Assembly: GCA_018001935.1 (NCBI GenBank)
Contig: JAGNHB010000050.1
Span: 1 to 43,913 of the forward strand
Source of the DNA: Acidobacteriota bacterium
GTDB taxonomy: Bacteria > Acidobacteriota > JAAYUB01
DNA length: 43,913 bases
Reading direction: 5' to 3'
How positions within the stretch are numbered: the first letter of the stretch is position 1; the number at the start of each line of letters is the position of its first letter. The position numbers were made by a program, and so were the translations under genes. The notes under the pieces were generated by a model that made no database searches, was not told where the DNA came from, and saw only the letters and a program-made list of their open reading frames with translations. Positions 40,129 to 43,913 of the stretch are shown piece by piece.

Positions 40129-40605
40129 TCACTCCGGTGCGCTCCAGCGCCCGCTGCGGCCGCCCTCCTTCTCCAGGAGGCGTAAACCTTCCAGGACCAT
40201 GCCCCGGTCCACGGCCTTGCACATGTCGTAGAGGGTCAGCCCCGCCACCGCCGCCGCGGTGAGGGCCTCCATCTCCACGCCCGTCTCCCCCCTGCAGCGG
40301 GCCTCGGCCCGGATCTCGACGCCGTCGTCCCGCACCGTGAGTTGCACGTCGGCGAAGGTCAGGCCCAGGGGGTGGCACAGCGGGATCAGTTCGGCGGTCT
40401 TCTTGGCGGCCAGGATCCCTGCCAGGCGGGCGGCCTCCAGCGGGTCGCCCTTGGGCAGCCGCGCCTCCCTCACCGCCGCCACGGTGGCCGGCGCCATGCG
40501 CACGAACGCCCCCGCCAGGGCCCTTCGCTCCGTGGCGGGCTTCCCCGTCACGTCCACCATCCGGCTCCGCCCCTCTCCGTCCACGTGCGTCAGCCTTTTC
40601 GCCAT
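40129..40605 (-). CDS. moaC: Cyclic pyranopterin monophosphate synthase MoaC
   Basis: Second step of molybdenum cofactor synthesis: converts the MoaA product to cyclic pyranopterin monophosphate. 158 aa, standard length. [18 protein letters not shown] at the N terminus, [13 protein letters not shown] near 68, [25 protein letters not shown] near 110, with the catalytic Lys and Asp regions intact. The ATG at 40605 has AGGAGG seven bases upstream. No other molybdopterin gene lies in the window. Confidence 0.96.
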   Translation of the reverse strand: MAKRLTHVDGEGRSRMVDVTGKPATERRALAGAFVRMAPATVAAVREARLPKGDPLEAARLAGILAAKKTAELIPLCHPLGLTFADVQLTVRDDGVEIRAEARCRGETGVEMEALTAAAVAGLTLYDMCKAVDRGMVLEGLRLLEKEGGRSGRWSAPE

Positions 40606-41009
40606 CAGACAGCCTCCTCCGAAAAATCCGGCATCCTGGACGGCACCCCGTCGGCCAGGGCGCCGGGCCGGTTTTCGCCGTCCGGCCGCCTGGGCCCGGC
40701 CCGCATTTTATCACCGCTTCGCGCCGCGCGACACCGTTTCGGTCAAAGCAGGGCATTCCGCAGGCTTTGCCTGTCCTTTACGTCCCTTGGGTCCTTTAGG
40801 TCCCTTTGTCCTTTCGCTCCGGGGCGGTTCGTTGAAAAAGGACCAAAAGGACTGAAAGGACCAAAAGGGCTGAAAGGATTAAAAGGGCTGAAAGGACCAA
40901 AAGGACGGGGGCCGCTGACGCCCTTCCCGGATTCCGCTTGACTATCCCTTCCCTGGATCTTACTCTGGCGGGTATTCTTCGGTTCCCGACCCCCGGTTTC
41001 CAATTTCGC
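40606..41009. repeat. Intergenic region with purine/pyrimidine inverted tandem repeats
   Basis: After a GC-rich moaC leader (about 40606-40705), a pyrimidine-rich arm (40771-40815, GTCCTTT-type units) faces a purine-rich arm (40834-40909, AAAGGACC/AAAGGGCTG units of 9-10 nt). The two can pair imperfectly as a long hairpin. No gene is visible. Confidence 0.75.
40938..40966 (+). promoter_or_regulatory. Upstream promoter candidate P1 for the methyltransferase
   Basis: TTGACT (40938-40943), 17-bp spacer, TACTCT (40961-40966). It lies 72 bp upstream of P2. Confidence 0.5.
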
Positions 41010-41038
41010 TTGACGGCAACCCCGTTTCCGGCTACCTT
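41010..41038 (+). promoter_or_regulatory. Promoter P2 of the methyltransferase, probably giving a leaderless mRNA
   Basis: TTGACG (41010-41015), 17-bp spacer, TACCTT (41033-41038), with only 6 nt between the -10 and the ATG at 41045. Transcription should start at or next to the start codon. Confidence 0.6.
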
Positions 41039-41044
41039 CCCGCC

Positions 41045-41764
41045 ATGAACTGGCTCATGGAACGCGCCCGGCAACTGCAGGACGAAGGGGTCCACCTCGG
41101 GGGGCCGATGCGGCTCTTCGACACGGCGGGAAGGAAACTGCTGATGCTGATGCTGGAGGAGGGGCTGACCCCGGCGTCCGCCGTCCTGGACATCGGCTGC
41201 GGCTGCCTTCGCGGGGGGTACTGGCTGATCCACTTCCTCGACCGCGGCCGCTACTGCGGCATCGAGCCGAACGCGGCCATGCTGGACGGCGGGCTCCGGC
41301 TCATCCTGGAACCGGGGTTGGCAGAGAGCAAGCAGCCCCGATTCGATCCCAACGACCGCTTTGATTTTTCCGTCTTCGGCCGCCGTTTCGATTTCCTGGT
41401 GGCCCGCTCCGTCTGGACCCACGCGGCCAAGCCCCACATCGGGGCCATGCTGGACGGCTTCCGGGACCATGCGGCCGACGGCGGCGTGTTCCTGACCTCG
41501 TATTTGCCGGCGAGATCGCCCGAAGAGGACTACGAAGGCACGGAGTGGCAGGCGCGGAGTTCGGAACGGAACGCGCCCCGGGTGGTCCGGCACGGCCTCG
41601 GGTGGATCCGGGGCGCCTGCGCGGAACGGGGGCTGGCGGCGGAGGAGGTCACCGAGAACCTCTTCCGCTTCGGCAACCAGGAGTGGCTCCGGGTCCGGCG
41701 GGCGGGGAGGCCAGGCAACGCCGCGGGATCGCCGGCATCCTGCCCGCAACCCATGTCGGGTTAG
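41045..41764 (+). CDS. Class I SAM-dependent methyltransferase, 239 aa
   Basis: Rossmann-fold methyltransferase of unknown target. Motif I is VLDIGCGCLRGG (about 46-57), followed by CGIEPNAAML (acidic end of strand 2) and the VARSVWTHA region. A Gly/Pro/Ser-rich C-terminal tail of about 20 residues is probably unstructured. No Shine-Dalgarno sequence precedes the ATG, and a promoter -10 ends 6 nt upstream, so translation is probably leaderless. It stands alone. Resembles small-molecule or lipopolysaccharide-associated methyltransferases, but I cannot assign a substrate. Confidence 0.85.
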   Translation: MNWLMERARQLQDEGVHLGGPMRLFDTAGRKLLMLMLEEGLTPASAVLDIGCGCLRGGYWLIHFLDRGRYCGIEPNAAMLDGGLRLILEPGLAESKQPRFDPNDRFDFSVFGRRFDFLVARSVWTHAAKPHIGAMLDGFRDHAADGGVFLTSYLPARSPEEDYEGTEWQARSSERNAPRVVRHGLGWIRGACAERGLAAEEVTENLFRFGNQEWLRVRRAGRPGNAAGSPASCPQPMSG

Positions 41765-42245
41765 AATAGACCCGCGACAGGGCGCCGGGAAGGAGTTCGT
41801 CGGGCAGGGAGGGAACCGACCCTGATGGGGCTCGATTTCGTCCGGCGGGTTATGGAGATCCGGCCTCGGTTTGCGAAACGCCAATCGATCACGAATTCCC
41901 TCCAGGCCAACGGGACCCCTTCACCGGCGAGGGGTGCGCCTTCCCCCGGAAACACCGCTTCACGGTAAACCTGAACCCCGGCGGCTCGCGGGAAATCCAC
42001 GACCGCTGCCGGCGCCTTCCGGGACCGATGCCCAAGCTCCTGCTTCCCTTCGGTGGTTTATTCTTGCATCGAATATAAAAAGAGCACACCGCATTGGCAA
42101 CTTCCGGGTATATACTGGAAGTGCCGTTCCCACCGGCCGGACGGGACGCAGCCCGGCGGCCCGTGAACGGCGATCCGCCCCGGGGGGCCGCCGCGCTTGT
42201 TTCCGGCGCCCCCCGCGGTGGACATCCCGTTCCGTGGAGGATGAC
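41765..42245 (+). other. 481-bp leader/intergenic region of the DUF481 gene
   Basis: No protein gene seen. A TATACT (42111-42116) sits inside the inverted repeat ACTTCC/GGAAGT (42100-42105 and 42117-42122), a possible -10 with operator, but no good -35 is present. A TATAAA at 42074 is another candidate. Confidence 0.35.
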
Positions 42246-43313
42246 ATGAAGGCCTTTCTGTGCGCAATCGCCTGCTTCCTGGCGCCTTTCGCCGGCTTCC
42301 TTTCCGCCGACCAGGTCACGCTCGTCAACGGCGACCGGGTCACCGGCGCCGTGGTAAAAGGCGACGAGAAGTCGCTGATTCTCGACACGAAGGCCATGGG
42401 TACCGTTACCGTGGCCCGGGGCGAGATCACCGCCATCCGCTCCGACCAGCCGCTGCACCTGGGTCTTTCGGACGGACAGACCTTGGTGGGGACCCTCTCC
42501 ACCACCGACGGCAAGGTCTCGGTGGAAACCCGCACGTCCGGCACGGTCATCGTGGACCTGGGCGCGATCGGGACGATCCGCTCCGCTGGGGAGCAGGCCG
42601 CCCACGAGGCCGAGATCGAGCGTTACCGGGACCCGGGCCTGCTGGACCTGTGGGCCGGCTCGGTGGACCTGGGCCTCAGCCTGACCTCGGGGAACAGCAG
42701 CAACCTCAACTTCGCCCTGGGCGGCAGCGCCGTCCGGCAGACGAAGCGGGACAAGATCTCGCTCTACGTCGCCTCGGTCTACTCCCGCTCGGAGGTGGCG
42801 GGGATCACCACCACCACCACCGCCAACGCCGTCCGCGGCGGCGGCCGGTACGAGTTGTTCCTCAACGACCGCCTCAACGTCTTCGGCTTCGGCGACCTCG
42901 AGCACGACGTCTTCCAGCAGCTGGACCTGCGGGTGGTCCTTGGCGGGGGCCTGGGCTACTACGTGGTCAAGAGCAAGCGGACCCAGTTCCAGGTCTTCGG
43001 CGGCGGGAACCTGAACAAGGAGTACTTCACGGACGGCCTCCGGCGGACCACCGGAGAACTCCTGGTGGGCCAGGACCTGACCGCGAAGCTGTCGGACCGG
43101 TTCAGCCTGACCGAGCGTTTCGTGGCCTTCCCCAACCTGAGCGAGGGAGGCGAGTACCGCCTCGCTTTCGACGCCTCCGCGCTCACCACCCTGAAAAAGT
43201 GGCTGGGGTGGCACATCACCTTCAGCGACCGTTTCCTGAGCGACCCCCCGGCCGGGTCCGTCCGCAACGACATCCTCCTGACCACGGGGCTCCGGTTCAC
43301 GTTCAAGAAGTGA
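42246..43313 (+). CDS. DUF481-family outer-membrane protein
   Basis: 355 aa. Signal peptide about 1-20. Residues about 22-120 form a repeated small beta domain (LVNGDRVTGAVV, LSDGQTLVGTLS) with about two copies. From about 135 to the end is the DUF481 (YdiY-like) region: DLGLSLTSGNSSNLNFALG, GRYELFLNDRLNVFGFGDLEHDVFQQLDLR and alternating strands ending LRFTFKK, predicted to be an outer-membrane barrel. Function of the family is unknown. The ATG at 42246 has GGAGG five bases upstream; an ATG at 42241 overlaps the ribosome site and is out of frame. Confidence 0.92.
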   Translation: MKAFLCAIACFLAPFAGFLSADQVTLVNGDRVTGAVVKGDEKSLILDTKAMGTVTVARGEITAIRSDQPLHLGLSDGQTLVGTLSTTDGKVSVETRTSGTVIVDLGAIGTIRSAGEQAAHEAEIERYRDPGLLDLWAGSVDLGLSLTSGNSSNLNFALGGSAVRQTKRDKISLYVASVYSRSEVAGITTTTTANAVRGGGRYELFLNDRLNVFGFGDLEHDVFQQLDLRVVLGGGLGYYVVKSKRTQFQVFGGGNLNKEYFTDGLRRTTGELLVGQDLTAKLSDRFSLTERFVAFPNLSEGGEYRLAFDASALTTLKKWLGWHITFSDRFLSDPPAGSVRNDILLTTGLRFTFKK

Positions 43314-43657
43314 ATCCCCCGGCATGCAACGCCAGGTTTATATGCGTGCGACGACACGCCGCGATGCCCCGGTTCCGGCTTTGCGAGGTTTGACACCCCC
43401 GCCAAAAGTCGCATTTTACCCGCGAATCACGTGAATGAACGCGAATCAGAAATCAACAATCAATTGATATTATTCGTGTTATAAATTCGCGTATAGTCGT
43501 GTTATTCGCGGGAAATCTCCCTTTCGCGACTATTTGCGGGCTCATCAGGATTGATGCGGTCGCAAAAAGTACCATCACCGTAAGCGCTTAATAAACCCCA
43601 TCTGGAAAGAGGGGGAGGGTTGGGGGAGGATGTGGCATCTTCGGGAGGAGGTGCTTC
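43314..43657. repeat. Intergenic dispersed repeat, AT-rich
   Basis: CCCGCGAATCACGTGAATGA and neighbours (43416-43450) are the near-exact reverse complement of 39925-39962, and GTCGCAAAAAGTACCATCAC (43561-43580) matches 39834 directly. Between them is an AT-rich tract unlike the rest of the window. Confidence 0.75.
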
Positions 43658-43913
43658 ATGAATGACGGGACGATGAAGGTCAGGGCGATGTCGGGGGCGG
43701 CATGGGGCGGTGATTATTCCGAGAACGCCGGTGTGGATTTCGGCGAGGCCCGGCTGAGCCAAACGGAAGAGGAGTGGCATCCGGGGTCGCCGGTTTCCGG
43801 GACGGAGGAATGCGGCCGGGTGGAAGCGGACGCGGCGGAGGCCGAGGGGGAAGGGATGCCGACGTGGGCGGCGGTGCGGAAGTCCCGGGCGGCCTGTTGG
43901 GCGAGCCACGTGG
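43658..43913 (+). CDS. Partial reading frame running off the right edge
   Basis: The ATG at 43658 has a strong ribosome site (AGGAGG six bases upstream) and stays open for 85 codons to the window end. The product begins MNDGTMKVRAMSG and contains DFGEARLSQTEEE and MPTWAAVRKSRAACWA. The spacing of DFGEARL and a later WAA..K..A pattern vaguely recalls the N-terminal DNA-binding domain of Tn5-like transposases, but this is a guess. The opposite-strand frame looks spurious. Confidence 0.45.
   Translation, partial: MNDGTMKVRAMSGAAWGGDYSENAGVDFGEARLSQTEEEWHPGSPVSGTEECGRVEADAAEAEGEGMPTWAAVRKSRAACWASHV

Noticed and set aside
43502..43909. A minus-strand frame at the right edge
   Set aside because: Arg/Pro/His-biased with no ribosome site; the plus-strand frame with AGGAGG is the better candidate.

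Overview
The window is about 44 kb of high-GC DNA from a bacterium with a Gram-negative envelope. A MurE with the DNPRSEDP signature (meso-diaminopimelate-adding) and predicted outer-membrane beta-barrels (a PlpD-type patatin and a DUF481 protein) support this. The dcw gene order, a PASTA-tailed FtsI, large secreted Fn3, BNR and dockerin proteins, and many palindromic intergenic repeats suit Acidobacteriota or a neighbouring phylum, probably a metagenome-derived genome. That placement is inference; there is no rRNA gene in the window.

Layout. 1-685: two 248-bp-spaced copies of a dispersed palindromic repeat. 686-13574 (minus strand): exported proteins, namely a 1802-aa VCBS/Fn3 protein, an 848-aa lipoprotein with a transglutaminase-elicitor-like domain, two small exported proteins of unknown function, and a 631-aa cysteine-rich exported protein with its own strong promoter and terminator. 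13864-28783 (minus strand): a tightly overlapping division and cell-wall (dcw) operon, mraZ-rsmH-ftsL-ftsI-murE-murF-murD-ftsW-murC-ftsQ-ftsA-[four-helix-bundle gene]-ftsZ. It is read from a near-consensus promoter overlapped by five TGG triplets at exact 10-bp spacing, a likely MraZ operator. mraY, murG, murB and ddl are absent from the cluster. 29363-30442 (plus): a YchF/OLA1-family P-loop protein. 30443-31134: a ~690-bp nested inverted repeat between convergent genes. 31135-33956 (minus): a flavoprotein oxidoreductase and a patatin with POTRA and barrel. 34048-36333 (minus): a BNR-repeat/dockerin exported protein interrupted by one in-frame TGA. 36591-39766 (plus): periplasmic FKBP isomerase, radA, and a family 2 glycosyltransferase. 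40129-40605 (minus): moaC. 41045-43313 (plus): a methyltransferase, probably leaderless, and a DUF481 outer-membrane protein. A partial reading frame runs off the right edge.

How the genes work together. The dcw block supplies MurC-F for UDP-muropeptide assembly, FtsW/FtsI for septal peptidoglycan synthesis, FtsQ/FtsL as divisome scaffold, and FtsA/FtsZ as the cytoskeletal ring. The lipid I and lipid II steps (MraY, MurG) must be encoded elsewhere. Most other genes build or decorate the cell surface.

The strongest candidates for something new are: (1) the in-frame TGA at 34924-34926, followed 11 nt later by a perfect 7-bp hairpin with loop AGGTCC, resembling a bacterial SECIS element; (2) two related hexanucleotide inverted-repeat arrays (8757-9010 and 30443-31134); (3) a four-helix-bundle gene bracketed by palindromic heptamer arrays inside the dcw operon; and (4) a repeated beta-rich module, often carrying a GFELFG-type motif, shared by two neighbouring exported proteins. 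Promoters here repeatedly fit a TTGACA-like / 17 bp / TATAAT-like pattern, which helped to choose starts.
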